64,000 bases of DNA from CAZICM01 sp964537685 (GCA_964537685.1 CAZICM010000003.1:252730-316729); one strand, 5' to 3'. Numbered from the stretch's first letter, positions 47,091 through 56,718 are shown. The notes: a model not told the origin generated them from the letters alone. Numbers and translations: made by a program.

Positions 47091-48746
47091 TCAGCGCAGC
47101 CTAAACTTTGCAAACAACCCAGGCGCTCCAGACCACTCTTTTTCAAGCAGCCGGACTTCCAGTTCCAACAGCCTCGCGTAGGTCAGCGAATAGCCCACCA
47201 CCGAGTGTTTCCAGGATTCCGCCTTGCGCCGCTCATACAGCTCAATCAGCTTCTTTTTGCCTGTATCGCTTAGCCATACCTTGGGCGCCGTCACCACAAA
47301 ATCCTCGTCCGCGTTCCATTGTCCGCGGTTGATCGACGCAAGCAGCGGCATATCGATCAGCGGCACCCGAAAGAGCTCCATCATGTCCATCGACAGCGGC
47401 GGCGCGCTGCTTCGGGGCGTGTGATAAAAGCCCAGCGCAGGCTCCAGTCCAACCGCCAAAATAGCCGCTCCCACGTCCGCCGAGAGCAGCGTGTAGCCAT
47501 AGCCCAGAAGCGCGCTGACCCGATCGCGCGGAGGCCGCCGCGTCCTGTGCGCATAGTGAAGCCGTTCATCGATCGATGGGTTAATCAACCCTTGCCATGC
47601 CGAAAAATATTGAGCCGCCGCCGCGCCTTCATGGCCTAAAAGCTGCGCCGTGTCTTGTGCGTGCGCCGCTTGTTCCAAGCCCCAGCGCATGCCGTTTACC
47701 GCTTGTTCAAGATCTGGAGATCGCTCTTTGTTGCGCGTTGCGCGAAGCACAAAACGAAGCTGTCCAGATACTTTCGCCATCACCAGCCGCTTCGCCAATT
47801 CAAGGCGTTTGGCTTCGTCGCACAGCGCTCTGTATTGGCGGATTCTGCGCTGCACTTGACCGGCTCCCGAGCTCAAGGTGCCTATCAATCGGCCGCCTCC
47901 GCTCAGCCATGAAACGGCGATATCTTGCGCGGCGCACAATTGCAGCGCTTGCGTCGTAATTTGAGGCGAACCATGAAGAAGCACATGCTTTACGTCATGC
48001 GTGGGCATCGAGCTTTTGGTGCCATCGGACGCGATCATCACAAGCTCGTTTCCGCTCTTGGAAATGCGGGTTCCATAAGCGGTAACATGAAGGGCGCTTC
48101 GCTCATCATCGGCGGGAGCAAAGCGGGGAAGTTCATGTTCGGGCGACTCGGCGAGCCGTTCTTCCTCGGGCAGGCAAACGGGAGCGAGCGAACAGCGGGC
48201 GCATAGCCTTTCATTGGTGGTCACGGGAGGCCGTTCCGCCTGATTTGAAAGCTCGCGGGCGCGCTCGATGGAACGCATCACATCGGCGCGAAGGTTATCG
48301 TCGATGGGCACGATGACGGTGACACCATCCGCGTGATAGCGAATCCGGCCTTCGCTGACGGTGGTGTTCAGCGATTCTGAAATCAGCATCGCATAGGCGC
48401 CCACCTGAATGCGATCGCTGGGCCAGGCTTTGGGCTGTTTTTGATCGTCGCGCATACAGCGGCCGCGTTTATGTTCGTAGGCGATCCAAGCCCCATCGCG
48501 GCGGCGCAGCGCATCGACTTTACCATGAAGGCCCAGCCCTTCGCTGTGAAGCTGAAGTTCTTCGAGAGAGCCATCGGCAGCTTGTTCGAGATCGCGATGA
48601 AGCTTGCGGCCCGCAAAGACGGCGGCATCGGCGACCTCGATTTGTTCTACTTCTTCCAAGTAGAAGAGGCGTTCGCAGTAATTGAGCGAATGCAAGCCCA
48701 TGACGCGCAGCGGCGGGGCCTGCGGGAGAGGTGAATTCGTTTGCAT
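47091..48746 (-). CDS. cas4-cas1: Cas4-Cas1 fusion, spacer-acquisition integrase
   Basis: A 551-residue fusion, as in MYXAN-subtype loci. The Cas4 part (1-200) has an iron-sulfur cysteine set C24, C182, C185 and C191, and nuclease residues D78 (HGKVDAL), E91 and K93 (AYEHKRG) with QVGAYAM. The Cas1 part (about 218-551) has metal-binding E373 (LLGHEG), H442 (FYHTPRS) and D454 (LSMDMMELFR). All look intact. Cas4 trims and orients prespacers by PAM; Cas1 with Cas2 integrates them. Start ATG 48746; a second ATG 15 codons later is possible. A 63-bp gap separates it from cas5. Confidence 0.95.
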   Translation of the reverse strand: MQTNSPLPQAPPLRVMGLHSLNYCERLFYLEEVEQIEVADAAVFAGRKLHRDLEQAADGSLEELQLHSEGLGLHGKVDALRRRDGAWIAYEHKRGRCMRDDQKQPKAWPSDRIQVGAYAMLISESLNTTVSEGRIRYHADGVTVIVPIDDNLRADVMRSIERARELSNQAERPPVTTNERLCARCSLAPVCLPEEERLAESPEHELPRFAPADDERSALHVTAYGTRISKSGNELVMIASDGTKSSMPTHDVKHVLLHGSPQITTQALQLCAAQDIAVSWLSGGGRLIGTLSSGAGQVQRRIRQYRALCDEAKRLELAKRLVMAKVSGQLRFVLRATRNKERSPDLEQAVNGMRWGLEQAAHAQDTAQLLGHEGAAAAQYFSAWQGLINPSIDERLHYAHRTRRPPRDRVSALLGYGYTLLSADVGAAILAVGLEPALGFYHTPRSSAPPLSMDMMELFRVPLIDMPLLASINRGQWNADEDFVVTAPKVWLSDTGKKKLIELYERRKAESWKHSVVGYSLTYARLLELEVRLLEKEWSGAPGLFAKFRLR

Positions 48747-48809
48747 GTCATGGGGCTGTAAATGGATTTTCTGGATGCGTCAATCCTGCCCGCTGGAATG
48801 GGGGAGATA

Positions 48810-49457
48810 TTAGCGAGGATCAACGATGCGTGTAAATCGTTCAGGGCTGGGTGGAGCTTTGATTTCGCCGGGCTCCTCAATTTCATAACGCTGCCATCGC
48901 GTATGTATGGCCCCCACATGGTCTACCCAGACGGGTAAGTCTATCGAGCCATTGGCCTTCGGGCTAAGCCATTGCCACTTCCCAGCCGGAGGAATTTTGG
49001 CGATTTCAATCGTATCGACGGCGTCATCACTGCAACCTAGGCAAAGCACACCCGTTCGCTCAATGCTCTCCGGGAATTCGAGAGCATTTGTTATTCGCTC
49101 TTCAAGGCGGGAGGCGCTTTGCTTGGCTTTTGTTCCCTGCTCCGCTGTGCTGTCAATCCAGCAAAGAAACTGAAGATCGCTCAAAGTCGCTATATAATCA
49201 GGTACCAGGCCCTTCTTTGTGGGGACTCCATACTTGAATCGGCTTAGTTTACGCAAGGTTGTTGAGACCTTGGGCAAATTGGCATAGGCAAATGCCAATC
49301 CTACGCCCGCATGAGCCGAACGAAGGCGCTCGCCGACGAGGGAAAGCAGCATCCCATACACCGTTGCGGGTGGTGGTAGGGGATAGGTTTCAGCAAATGA
49401 ACGTGCATAGGATTTCCGAAAGCTCGCGTAGGGTACTTCAACGCGAATAGCTATCAT
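48810..49457 (-). CDS. cas5: Cas5 (DevS-like), type I MYXAN
   Basis: A 215-residue Cas5. The N-terminal RVEVPYASFRKSYARSFAETYPLPPPATVYGMLLSLVGE is the characteristic Cas5 opening, with the PPATVYGML motif. It binds the crRNA 5' handle in the Cascade-like complex. The start overlaps the cas7 stop by four bases. In Myxococcus xanthus the same place is held by devS of the dev operon. Confidence 0.9.
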   Translation of the reverse strand: MIAIRVEVPYASFRKSYARSFAETYPLPPPATVYGMLLSLVGERLRSAHAGVGLAFAYANLPKVSTTLRKLSRFKYGVPTKKGLVPDYIATLSDLQFLCWIDSTAEQGTKAKQSASRLEERITNALEFPESIERTGVLCLGCSDDAVDTIEIAKIPPAGKWQWLSPKANGSIDLPVWVDHVGAIHTRWQRYEIEEPGEIKAPPSPERFTRIVDPR

Positions 49458-50461
49458 GCCTTCGCTCCCTTTGGTCCCACCGCAGCATAGGGGCCTCCCA
49501 GCTTCCCAATGCGCGTGCGGGCTTCCCGGATGGCAGCGTCAACGCCGGGGAGAACAGTTACACCCAACGCTTTTAGTTTTTCTCCATGTACCGTATTGGC
49601 GATGGCACCTCCAACAATCAGTTCAGACGCGGGAAGGTCACCGCTTTCCAACCGTTGAATCAGCCGATCGATATGAAATCCGCGGGTCGCGCTGTCGTGC
49701 TCGAAACAATTCTGGATACGCGATGAATGTGCAGAGGTGAAACGCAGCACAATCGATTCAGGCGAAAAATCATAGGAAAACCGAGCATGGTTTCCAGCGA
49801 CATGCGGGGGATCGGCAATGGCGTCCAGCAGATGCCCGATATGCTCTTTGTGAATGACATCGCCTAAGTTAAGGCCAAATGAATATTGATATTCTGTCGT
49901 GTGCATTTCTGCATTGTAGAGAGATAGCTTTCCCTTGGCTTTTTCGCCGCTTACTGCGTTGAAGGACAGCTCGCCCCGGTATGGCCGCAAGGAAATCGCC
50001 CTGCCGACGGCCAAGGGGCTGGGGCGTTTGGTCACTTTGCCTTGGGGCTTGTCTTTGGATCTGCCTTTGCCCTTGGATGGTTTTGGACTCGTTCCAGACG
50101 TTTCTGTATCCTCGCCATCGGTGGCGTCTTCGTTTTCCCTTTCACTTGCTGCGGCTTTGGCATTCATGAAGCCCATCAGGTCGTCGTCAATGCGCACCTG
50201 CCCTTTAGGGTCGAAATAGGCCCATTCTTCATCGGCATATTTTAGCTTTTCATCAACGTAGGTCCGATTGGGGTTTAAATTCTCAAGCTGAAAGCGATAT
50301 CGGAGTGCAAAGCGAATGGCTTCGGCGGATACCGTTGTATGAAGGTCATCATAGTGAAACACCTTCTGAAGCGTGGTGGTATTGCCCATATTGTCACCGC
50401 GGTTATTGGCGGCAACGGCCTCGCCCGTGAGAATGGTCCCGTAAATATAATGTGTGCTCAT
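49454..50461 (-). CDS. cas7: Cas7 (DevR/Cst2-like), type I MYXAN
   Basis: A 335-residue RAMP-type backbone protein of the type I effector. The N-terminal IYGTILTGEAVAANNRGDNMGNTTTLQK and AEAIRFALRYRFQ are typical of the Cst2/DevR family, and FSYDFSPESIVLRFTSAHSSRI marks the second part. A charged linker around 105-150 (EDATDGEDTETSGTSPKPS) is low complexity. It overlaps its neighbours cas8 and cas5 by four bases each. Confidence 0.92.
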   Translation of the reverse strand: MSTHYIYGTILTGEAVAANNRGDNMGNTTTLQKVFHYDDLHTTVSAEAIRFALRYRFQLENLNPNRTYVDEKLKYADEEWAYFDPKGQVRIDDDLMGFMNAKAAASERENEDATDGEDTETSGTSPKPSKGKGRSKDKPQGKVTKRPSPLAVGRAISLRPYRGELSFNAVSGEKAKGKLSLYNAEMHTTEYQYSFGLNLGDVIHKEHIGHLLDAIADPPHVAGNHARFSYDFSPESIVLRFTSAHSSRIQNCFEHDSATRGFHIDRLIQRLESGDLPASELIVGGAIANTVHGEKLKALGVTVLPGVDAAIREARTRIGKLGGPYAAVGPKGAKA

Positions 50462-52005
50462 GATTCCTTCCCTGATGATGCGGACTGTGGTTTCTTATCT
50501 TTGCTCTCATAGCTCAAGAGAGCAAATAGCAAGAGGTTTTGGCATCGTTCGAAGTGACGCATGTTGAAGAGCATGCTGCGCAGTCTTGAGGCATGGTCAC
50601 GAAACGCTGGCAATGAATTGCCTTTGGTTGCGCTCGCGCAAAATCTTAAAAACCAATTGGCCAGCGCGTCGGGGGTCTTGGCTCTTAGAATTGAATTGCG
50701 TATCTTCTCCCGGTCTACGTCCACCAAGCGTGAAAAGTCGGCCCCTTCATTGCGCGATCGCTCGCCCAATTGACCCATGGTGTGTTCCCATGCTTCGTGA
50801 AATGCGTTAATCAAGGCTTTGTCGTCTTCATCGGTGATGGCTTCTACCATTGCGTGTAAACCTCCTCGGCTATAGCTGATTTGTCCAAAAGCTTTTCGGT
50901 CGACCACGAGCGTGCGAAAGTGCGTTGCCCAATGTTGCCCAGCCGCCAAATTCGCAGCGACCAGGGCGGGCACGGGGCTGGAAGTAACGGCCAGTCCCTC
51001 TCCTTTTTTGGTCTTTATGATGCGGGCCTTGCCCAGTTCTTTTTCTGCGGCTTTAAATATGCCAAGCTCGTCATAGCTCAGTCCAACGCGGAAGCTGCCG
51101 CTTCGGCTGGTTTGTTGTGGATTCCAGGCTACTTTGCCCATCAGAAGCGCTTGACACCCGGCCACGCCTGGGCCGTCGGCAATTTCAGACTGGGCAACCA
51201 AATCGATTAAAAATCGCAGCGCCGCTTCCTCTGCTCCTCCGGCAATGCGGTTCAGGTAGCCTTCTCCGCGGCCCTTAAACATTGCTGCAACGGCCGCAAT
51301 CCCATGCAGCTCTCGGGCAAATTTTAACAAATCGCATACATCTGGCACGATGATGCAGGACTGAACACGGGCATCTGAGTTGCTCGGCCGCAAGAGGAAA
51401 ACTGCGCTGCCCACCATCAAGTAATGAAGCAAAAAAACCTCTGCTGCCGAGGCTTCCAGCTCGCGCATCCCTTGCGTTGTTCCAGGTACGAGGAATTGGG
51501 GAATCGCACCAATAGCGGGGAGCGATCCAGGCGGGCGGCTTGGGTCGAGCAAGCCTGTTTTTTGGGCTTTCTGGTGAGCGTAGCTTAGGACGGCCTTATA
51601 TGTGAAAGGGATGGGAGTATCATCATCGGGAGAGCGAAGCGAAATACTTCTGGGTTTCCCTTCGGATGGACGCATCTTATTGTGCTGCAGAAAGGTTTCG
51701 CACAATCCAACGTGAATGGCCAATCTTAAATCGTCGGCGCTTTCGGGGATATTCTGGCCGACAAGCTCAATCAACTGGCTGGAATTCAGGCGAAATGAAG
51801 CGGCGAGTAAGCGCTGGATGGCTTCTTGATCGGTGATGGAATCATCCCAGCGAATGGTCACGCTGTCGCGCGTCACTTCGGGCTTTATCCCCGTGGGGAA
51901 GTTGTTCTTCCATGCCTTGACGGTCGCGGCAAGACCTCCCAGCGCGGCCCGGTGGTAAATGGTGTATCCCGGGTTAAAGAGATTGTAGCTTAACTCGTTT
52001 GCCAT
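50458..52005 (-). CDS. cas8: Cas8 (Csx13/DevT-like), type I MYXAN large subunit
   Basis: A 515-residue large subunit. The N-terminal YNLFNPGYTIYHRAALGGLAATV closely follows the Csx13/DevT pattern, and the central SYSRGGLHAMVEAITDEDD is also typical. It is expected to read the PAM and start R-loop formation in Cascade. Its start overlaps the cas3 end by 16 bases, and its stop overlaps cas7 by four, so the whole effector set is one translationally coupled operon. Confidence 0.88.
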   Translation of the reverse strand: MANELSYNLFNPGYTIYHRAALGGLAATVKAWKNNFPTGIKPEVTRDSVTIRWDDSITDQEAIQRLLAASFRLNSSQLIELVGQNIPESADDLRLAIHVGLCETFLQHNKMRPSEGKPRSISLRSPDDDTPIPFTYKAVLSYAHQKAQKTGLLDPSRPPGSLPAIGAIPQFLVPGTTQGMRELEASAAEVFLLHYLMVGSAVFLLRPSNSDARVQSCIIVPDVCDLLKFARELHGIAAVAAMFKGRGEGYLNRIAGGAEEAALRFLIDLVAQSEIADGPGVAGCQALLMGKVAWNPQQTSRSGSFRVGLSYDELGIFKAAEKELGKARIIKTKKGEGLAVTSSPVPALVAANLAAGQHWATHFRTLVVDRKAFGQISYSRGGLHAMVEAITDEDDKALINAFHEAWEHTMGQLGERSRNEGADFSRLVDVDREKIRNSILRAKTPDALANWFLRFCASATKGNSLPAFRDHASRLRSMLFNMRHFERCQNLLLFALLSYESKDKKPQSASSGKES

Positions 52006-54431
52006 CGGGCTCCCGTGCCTTCATGGGTGGTTTCATCGTAGTCATAAAAGATTTGGTTTGCAGGGGCCACAAACCGGCCCTTCATTCGTTCCCATCCAAA
52101 TATCTCATTTTGGATTGGAATGGATACCTCATGCTGGCGAAGCCAGTCCAGATCGGGTTCTTGCTTGCCTGATATTCGCCGAAAATGCTTGAGGTCGTTC
52201 TCCAAAATAATGCTGACGGTGTATCCCTCGGCCCGTGTCATGCCGGGACGTGTGCGCCACAGTCCATTGATGCCCGCGACTCCGATGAAGCATGCTCGCT
52301 CCTCGGCTTTGTTTAAATCAAAAGCTTCTTCCGTTTCGCACAGGCCCAAATGCTCGGCTAGGTCGCGCTGGCACAGCGGGCGTTTAAGATGTTGCAGAGA
52401 GCGTATCCAGACCATGGCGCGCTCAAGCTCGGTCTGCCCATAAGGTTTTGCGTCCCCCTGTCCAACCGAACAGATGAAGGCCGCTTTGGGCTGCGATGGC
52501 ATTTCTGGTTTTGCACGGCGATTGAGGCGGCCCAACCGCTGAATCAAGGAGGGAATCGGCGCCAAGTCGCTAATGAGGAGATCCGCAGACAGATCCAGAG
52601 ACATCTCCGCGACTTGTGTGCTTATCAGCAGGGTGGCTTTTGCGTTTTCCTTCTTGAACTGATCGACAACGTTGCGATGGCGAAGGCTTCGATCTTTGTA
52701 TCGAAGGCGGGAGTGGTAGACGTTGGCAGCCACCATCGGCCATTTGGTGCGGGCCTGCGAATAAATGTCGTTTGCCCATGCTACGCGATTGCAAACCCAA
52801 AGAACTTTCCCGCCCTCGTTAAGACATGTATCGGCCGCGTTCCACGCCAGATCGCGAGAGCCAAAATGGATTGAATAGCGGGGCAACGTTTCAAGTTCAG
52901 CCGGGCCGGGAATACAGGTGAGATCCGGCCGGGCCGCGGTTAGAGCGTTTTTTCTGGCTTGTGTTAAAGAGGCTGTCATCAACAGCACGGGGAGCTTCGG
53001 GAAGATTCGAAGGAAAACCAGCAAATGTCCAAAGAGTTGTTCATCAAAAGCATGAATCTCATCGAAGACAATGCAGGATTGAACAATGGCGGGAAGCGCG
53101 CAAGTGCTTCGGAGTCCATTGGACATCAGACCCAGCACAGTATCCGCTGTACCGACAACAAAGGGTACGCCCCACAAGCTCAATGCCTCTAATTTGGCGT
53201 GCTCCGCTTCGATGGCTTTTCTGTTGCTGTCTTCGCCGCTGGCTGTTCCTTCCTCTTGTGCCGCCGTCTGGGCAATGGTGAGCAGATCGATCGCTGAACG
53301 GCTGTGAGACAAACACGCGGGTACCCCGGATTCGAGGGCATAGTCTTTGAAATGCTCGGTACTGGTGCCTGTTGTGGGCAGGCAGTAAAATAGGCGTGTG
53401 CTATTTACGCCTTGATTGCTGCGGCGCTGAAGCCATTGCTCAGCCCATAAATATGCAGCGAGGCTTTTGCCAGAACCGCAGCCTGCCTCGGCCAGCGTTA
53501 AGAAAGAGTCAGACGCTGCGATGGCCATTTGAAACGGGCGTACTTTAAAGTTTGGCGGCGGCGTGTCGTCGTTGGGTGCTGGTTTGCCATCGGCGATATG
53601 TGCCCATGCCCATCGATGAATAACGTGTCTTAAGTCGGCCGTTGAGATACCTATGCGAAGCGTCTCCTCGATAAATGATGAAAGGCTGTACCGCGCATCA
53701 TGGCGGGCAATTGCGCTTGCGGCCACATCCGCGGCAATGCCCAAACCCTTGATCAGAGCGATTTCTGTCCGGGCGGGAAGGGAGGTAAATGACTCTTCTA
53801 TCTCGCGAAAGTCGTCCTTCATCCGACGAAGGGCTTGGCGCAAGTTGAGTGTGCCGGAAGCATTCGAGCTATCGCTGACATGGATATTTTGGTGGAGTTT
53901 TGGCGGTGGTTGAAGCTTCAAATCTGCGGCCAGATCGTTGAGAATGGTCGTGAAATCCGCGTGGGCGAGATAGACTTCGGTAGGACTTCCGAGGGTCGGA
54001 GTCGTTCCATCGTCAAATTTACGGTGATGGCCTGCGGCGCCCCAAAGCGCGGGCACCAAATCGTCATTCAAGGCAGGTTGCAGCCAATCACGCAAAGGAG
54101 AATAGGTCCATATCAGCAAGGCAGACAGTGCTTCATGGCGGATGAGTTGCTGAATACGTGGCTCTGATCGCACCATACGCTGGAAATCGCTGTTGCTCTT
54201 TCCAATATCCTGAAGCCAGCCATTGAGCCGGAGCACTTTGGAAAGGCGCTCCAGTTGATCGCTTGGGAGTTCGGCAGCCCTCAGCATATCCGGTCCAACG
54301 AGGTGCATCAGCGATTGGCATGCCAAGGCAACATCACGGCTGTGCTGTTCGAGCAATGCCCATCCGGGAGGAGTTGGGAGGGCTTGCGGATAAGACTTGG
54401 CCAACAAGCGATCCGGCAACCGGTGGTTCAT
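51990..54431 (-). CDS. cas3: Cas3 helicase-nuclease with QD instead of HD
   Basis: An 813-residue Cas3 that degrades DNA bound by Cascade. The nuclease half has H30, then QDIGK at 74-78 where the family normally has HDxGK, then H99 and HH at 135-136. The CAG codon (Gln) is clear in the sequence. The helicase half is complete: AGCGSGKS (316-323), DEIH (457-460), MTAS, and QRLGRLNRR near the C-terminus. The HD substitution may weaken metal binding or be typical for this branch. It is 12 bp after cas6. Confidence 0.93.
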   Translation of the reverse strand: MNHRLPDRLLAKSYPQALPTPPGWALLEQHSRDVALACQSLMHLVGPDMLRAAELPSDQLERLSKVLRLNGWLQDIGKSNSDFQRMVRSEPRIQQLIRHEALSALLIWTYSPLRDWLQPALNDDLVPALWGAAGHHRKFDDGTTPTLGSPTEVYLAHADFTTILNDLAADLKLQPPPKLHQNIHVSDSSNASGTLNLRQALRRMKDDFREIEESFTSLPARTEIALIKGLGIAADVAASAIARHDARYSLSSFIEETLRIGISTADLRHVIHRWAWAHIADGKPAPNDDTPPPNFKVRPFQMAIAASDSFLTLAEAGCGSGKSLAAYLWAEQWLQRRSNQGVNSTRLFYCLPTTGTSTEHFKDYALESGVPACLSHSRSAIDLLTIAQTAAQEEGTASGEDSNRKAIEAEHAKLEALSLWGVPFVVGTADTVLGLMSNGLRSTCALPAIVQSCIVFDEIHAFDEQLFGHLLVFLRIFPKLPVLLMTASLTQARKNALTAARPDLTCIPGPAELETLPRYSIHFGSRDLAWNAADTCLNEGGKVLWVCNRVAWANDIYSQARTKWPMVAANVYHSRLRYKDRSLRHRNVVDQFKKENAKATLLISTQVAEMSLDLSADLLISDLAPIPSLIQRLGRLNRRAKPEMPSQPKAAFICSVGQGDAKPYGQTELERAMVWIRSLQHLKRPLCQRDLAEHLGLCETEEAFDLNKAEERACFIGVAGINGLWRTRPGMTRAEGYTVSIILENDLKHFRRISGKQEPDLDWLRQHEVSIPIQNEIFGWERMKGRFVAPANQIFYDYDETTHEGTGARWQTS

Positions 54432-54443
54432 TGCATCGTTCCG

Positions 54444-55073
54444 TTATGCATGTTGGCTGTCGGCTCGCAACGGCAAGAAAACACCGCAACCCATCCGCTG
54501 CCGGCCACCGATGCCTGCGTATTGCACACGGAGCGAAGCTTCGTCTGCGAGCTCCCTTAGCGTAAGTCCAAAACCCACAATCCGGTCGTTGGCAATATGC
54601 GCAATCCGGCGGCGTCCAATCTCGATTTTGGCAGTGACGCCTAGTTCCTCAAGTTTGCGTTTGACCGCGCCGTTGAATGGTTCGGGCTCTGTGAAACCTT
54701 TAACGACAACCATCCGCGCGGTGAGGGAATCGCTAGGCTTCAGCGCATAGACAGAAGGCGTGCCTACATTGAATCGATGGCCTCGCAGTTCCAATGTCTT
54801 GCCTGCCAATGCGAGTGTCAGGGGGATCTGTGATGGAATCACGCGAAGGGTCAGCGCGGCATGTGTTGGGTGAAGGGCAAGGGTTTGATTGGAAGAAGGA
54901 ACACCATTCATAGGATGAATAGCGAGCCAATCCGCTTTATGGATGTCTCCGAGGACCCGCGCGACTGCGCCAAACAAGGCATAGCCGTGATCGAGGGGTA
55001 CAGTTAATCCAGCAATCCGGAATGATAAATCCACTCGATCCATGGGGGGAAAGTTGGTTTTGGAGCTTTCCAT
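54444..55073 (-). CDS. cas6: Cas6 (Cmx6-like) crRNA-processing endoribonuclease
   Basis: First gene of the type I operon, 209 residues. It matches the MYXAN-type Cas6: VDLSFRIAGLTVPLDHGYALFGAV near the N-terminus, where a His is a candidate catalytic residue, and a Gly-rich GIGGRQRMGCGVFLP loop at the end. It is the only Cas6 in the window, so it should cut transcripts of both arrays at the 3' side of the GUAA stem. No strong ribosome binding site precedes ATG 55073; ATG 55043 is an alternative. Confidence 0.88.
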   Translation of the reverse strand: MESSKTNFPPMDRVDLSFRIAGLTVPLDHGYALFGAVARVLGDIHKADWLAIHPMNGVPSSNQTLALHPTHAALTLRVIPSQIPLTLALAGKTLELRGHRFNVGTPSVYALKPSDSLTARMVVVKGFTEPEPFNGAVKRKLEELGVTAKIEIGRRRIAHIANDRIVGFGLTLRELADEASLRVQYAGIGGRQRMGCGVFLPLRADSQHA

Positions 55074-55177
55074 GATAGTGCTCGTGAGTTGGTTTGGAGA
55101 TAGAAACAGAGCGCAGTATTAATGGAGATCGAAGATTGGAGTCAAGCCATTTTGTTCACGCATCGAAATCGGACATG

Positions 55178-55535
55178 TGGGAGGGGTGGTCGAGTTTCTG
55201 GAAGGGGTGGTCGAGGACCGGAAGGTCGTGGGCGAGCATCTGGGAGTCGCGAACGAAGACCGGGACCACGCGAACGAGCATCTGGGAGTCGTGAACGAAG
55301 ACCGGGACCACGCGAACGAAGACCGGGACCTCGTGAACGAAGACCGGAACCTCGTGAACGAGCATCTGGGAGTCGTGAACGAAGACCGGGACCATGCGAA
55401 CGAGCATTTGGGAGTCGCGAACGAGGACCGGGACCACGCGAACGAGCATTTGGGAGTCGCGAACGAAGACCGGTGAGCCGCGGGCGAGTTTCTGGAAGTT
55501 GTAGGCGAGCATCTGGAAGTCGTGGGATGGTGGAC
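55178..55535. repeat. 21-bp minisatellite upstream of cas6
   Basis: Alternating 21-bp units of the type GACCGGGACCACGCGAACGA and GAGCATCTGGGAGTCGTGAA make 42-bp composites, with about 15 units in all and degenerate flanks (TTTCTGGAAG variants). Because the unit is a multiple of three and lacks stops, several frames on both strands stay open, so the long frames here are not taken as genes. It lies 105 bp upstream of the cas6 start, within the likely promoter region. Confidence 0.9.
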
Positions 55536-55590
55536 GCGGTTCAATAAATACCAGTTGTTCTCGGGATTCAACATCGTATAGCTTGCCGAT

Positions 55591-55794
55591 GTGGCTCTTC
55601 CGCGGAGGATTCGCCGCTGCTGCCGAAGGTGAAATCACTTCGAGCCCACCCGTCATGCGATTAGCTTTGAGATTGAATTCGACGAAGATGGGCAGGTCGA
55701 CGAGGTGCAGCTCAAGGATTCGACGCTGGAGGATCAAGGGCTGGAAGCGTGCATGGAGCAAAATGGGGGTTATTACCTACAAAGGACAAGATAA
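55591..55794 (+). pseudogene. Possible remnant of an AgmX/TonB-like C-terminal domain
   Basis: The frame starting at GTG 55591 reads VALPRRIRRCCRR, then a TGA at 55630-55632, then an open stretch with ISFEIEFDEDGQVDEVQLKD and STLEDQGLEACM. This is the pattern of AgmX/TonB-like C-terminal domains of myxobacteria (FxIDxDGxV, STLxxxxLExC). Its stop overlaps the ATG of the next gene (TAATG), as in a coupled operon. The interrupted frame and lack of a start after the TGA point to a decayed gene. Confidence 0.35.
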
Positions 55795-56711
55795 TGGACA
55801 AAGACACAGCAACCAAAGTCAATGAGGCATTGGTGGAATGTTATTTTAAGCTGCATGGCTCTATCGATATTGTTCGAGAACGCTGCAGCGAGGATGAGCG
55901 CAAGGCTTACTGCCGAGCGATAGGGAAAGTTTTAGGTTATCTGCTCCTGGATGTGTTGGACCCGATGTACAGCGTTTATCCCGAGCTACGGCCGGCGTTG
56001 TTGGACCCGGATGCGAGCGATGAATCCCCCATTTGCGGTTATTGTGAACAGAAACCGGCTGTCAGGCAGTTTACGCGCAAGGCATACTGCAAAATGGTTT
56101 GCGCTACCTGCTTTGATCGCCTGAGCGTACAAGAAGCGCTGGAAACCAAAATTCTCGATATCGAGTCTCTTGAAAGTCGGGGGCAATATGATGAAGCCCT
56201 TGCATACCTGGACGCGATACTGCAAGCCAATCGGGATCGCGATCACGATGGCTGGCTGGCTCGAAGTGTCGCGCATCATCGAGCGATAATCTTTTTGGAG
56301 GCGGGCCGATATGTGGAGGCTGAGCAGGTCCACCACGCTTGGGCGCAACTTGGCTTCGGGGATGTTTCGGAGCGCTGGATGCACGCTGATGGGACGGCGC
56401 GCACGTTGGAGGCGTTGGGCAGGGATCAGGAAGCATTGGTCGTGATTGAAGAGGCGCTCGCTTATCAAGATCCCAAATTTCTGCCCTCGGCTACTTGGAT
56501 GTTGGCCGCATTGATCCACTTTTCAAATAAGCTCGGCAAGCCCGTGGATGCCAAATGGCTCAAGCTCGCGGAAGCGGTGGCGGAACGCTATGGCGTGGAA
56601 ATGCCTGTTCGTAATTCCCCCGGCGAGGCTGTTCTCGCCCTGGTGGAACTGACGCGAGGCAAACAGCCCAAACGCCCGAAAGCAGCAGATGAAGAATCGG
56701 GCAAAAAATAA
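55794..56711 (+). CDS. TPR-like protein with zinc-ribbon-like segment, cassette copy 1
   Basis: Start ATG 55794; the frame is open from 55749. A 305-residue soluble protein. The N-terminal part is helical and residues about 80-110 contain CGYC and CATC pairs (ICGYCEQKP, VCATCFDR), suggesting a zinc-ribbon-like fold. TPR-like helices follow (RGQYDEALAYLDAIL, GRDQEALVVIEEAL). It is convergent with three minus-strand genes and corresponds in position to the TPR gene at 59321, to which the C-terminal layout (ATWMLAALIHFSNKLG; LAEAVAERYG) is weakly similar. Confidence 0.6.
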   Translation: MDKDTATKVNEALVECYFKLHGSIDIVRERCSEDERKAYCRAIGKVLGYLLLDVLDPMYSVYPELRPALLDPDASDESPICGYCEQKPAVRQFTRKAYCKMVCATCFDRLSVQEALETKILDIESLESRGQYDEALAYLDAILQANRDRDHDGWLARSVAHHRAIIFLEAGRYVEAEQVHHAWAQLGFGDVSERWMHADGTARTLEALGRDQEALVVIEEALAYQDPKFLPSATWMLAALIHFSNKLGKPVDAKWLKLAEAVAERYGVEMPVRNSPGEAVLALVELTRGKQPKRPKAADEESGKK

Positions 56712-56718
56712 GCGAAGC

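Noticed and set aside
55094..55761. Open frames on both strands with RERRPGPRE, NEDRDHAN and SQMLVRVVP repeats
   Set aside because: They arise from the 21-bp minisatellite, which is open in several frames. No start context or non-repeat domain supports a gene.
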